Shown here: positions 63,897 to 64,000 of the stretch, piece after piece
Layout: each line of letters begins with the position of its first letter
Position numbering within the stretch: the first letter of the stretch is position 1
DNA from: an uncultured bacterium
Lineage (GTDB): Bacteria; Verrucomicrobiota; Lentisphaeria; Victivallales; Victivallaceae
NCBI GenBank assembly: GCA_900551245.1
Contig: URVC01000014.1
Coordinates: 1 to 64,000, forward strand
Direction: 5' to 3'
DNA: 64,000 bases
The notes under the pieces: generated by a model
The model's input: the letters and a program-made list of their open reading frames with translations, nothing else
Database searches by the model: none
What the model was told of the DNA's origin: nothing
Translations under genes and position numbers: made by a program

Positions 63897-64000
63897 ATGC
63901 GCACTCTCCCGTTGTTCGTCCTCTTCGCCGCCTTCTCGCTGGGGGCGGAAAATCTCCTGCCGAACGGCAGTTTCGATGAGGGGAAAACCGACGCCCTCCA
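63897..64000 (+). CDS. Start of an exported protein, possibly carbohydrate-binding (cut by window edge)
   Basis: Only the first 34 codons lie in the window. AAGGAG is seven bases before ATG 63897. A short signal peptide (FVLFAAFSLGAE) is followed by NLLPNGSFDEG, the typical first strand of CBM4/9-like modules and of similar domains in lentisphaeral secreted proteins. It continues the MoxR operon, four bases after the previous stop. Confidence 0.65.
   Translation, partial: MRTLPLFVLFAAFSLGAENLLPNGSFDEGKTDAL

Overview
The window looks like two genomes joined end to end. Bases 1 to about 10,384 read as a low-G+C endospore-forming Clostridia-type bacterium: a cotJABC spore-coat operon, clean TTGCAA/TTGACA promoters, short intergenic spaces and roughly balanced base composition. 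From about 10,384 to 64,000 the DNA is visibly G+C-rich and reads as a Lentisphaerae/Victivallales-type bacterium: pseudopilin-like proteins beginning FTLIELL, a secreted glycoside hydrolase, GH130, a CE7-type esterase and a MoxR/DUF58/von Willebrand operon. The switch falls inside one open frame (9610-11445, minus strand), which joins the front of an aconitase to the back of an AraC regulator just before the aconitase's cluster-binding CxxC. The simplest reading is an assembly chimera. The taxonomic labels rest on family content, not on a search.

Clostridial part, left to right. Bases 1-831 hold no convincing protein gene but contain two tandem copies of a promoter-small RNA-terminator unit (about 421-512 and 582-680) whose terminator stems differ by compensatory changes. 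Then come a small membrane protein, a VanZ-like protein, cotJA-cotJB-cotJC, a three-gene ABC importer of the TrpXYZ-like class whose 5' leader can fold as a terminator/antiterminator switch, pyruvate kinase, a PAP2 phosphatase, a membrane protein, a HAD phosphatase and the broken AraC gene.

Lentisphaeral part. 10,384-20,767: broken aconitase, a membrane protein, a Deg/HtrA-like protease, pheA, a lipoprotein-nrdR-rlmI run, ahpC and a second trypsin-like protease. 20,772-26,068: a four-gene minus-strand operon (GH130 phosphorylase, PPK2, a TPR membrane glycosyltransferase-like protein and a GT39-like protein). 26,268-31,346: two transporters and dinB. 31,389-36,649: a self-contained cassette of a perfect-palindrome operator, a GntR/LacI-type regulator, a pseudopilin-like protein and a 1112-residue secreted glycosidase-like protein. 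36,641-50,197: housekeeping and accessory genes, including a CE7 esterase, YjbQ, a MEMO-like protein, a two-domain nucleoside diphosphate kinase, a SpoIIE-type phosphatase, carB, tRNA-Asp, a third pseudopilin-like gene, a DUF3089 lipoprotein and an AraC regulator.

50,383 to the right edge is one tightly packed plus-strand operon: a PA14/PKD/TPR protein, a double DUF4159 protein, a MoxR ATPase, a DUF58 protein, two membrane von Willebrand proteins, a secreted protein, a large DUF4175-like membrane protein and the start of a possible carbohydrate-binding protein. Almost all of its starts overlap or abut the preceding stop, so the products probably act as one envelope-associated complex of unknown function, related to the Bat/MoxR systems.
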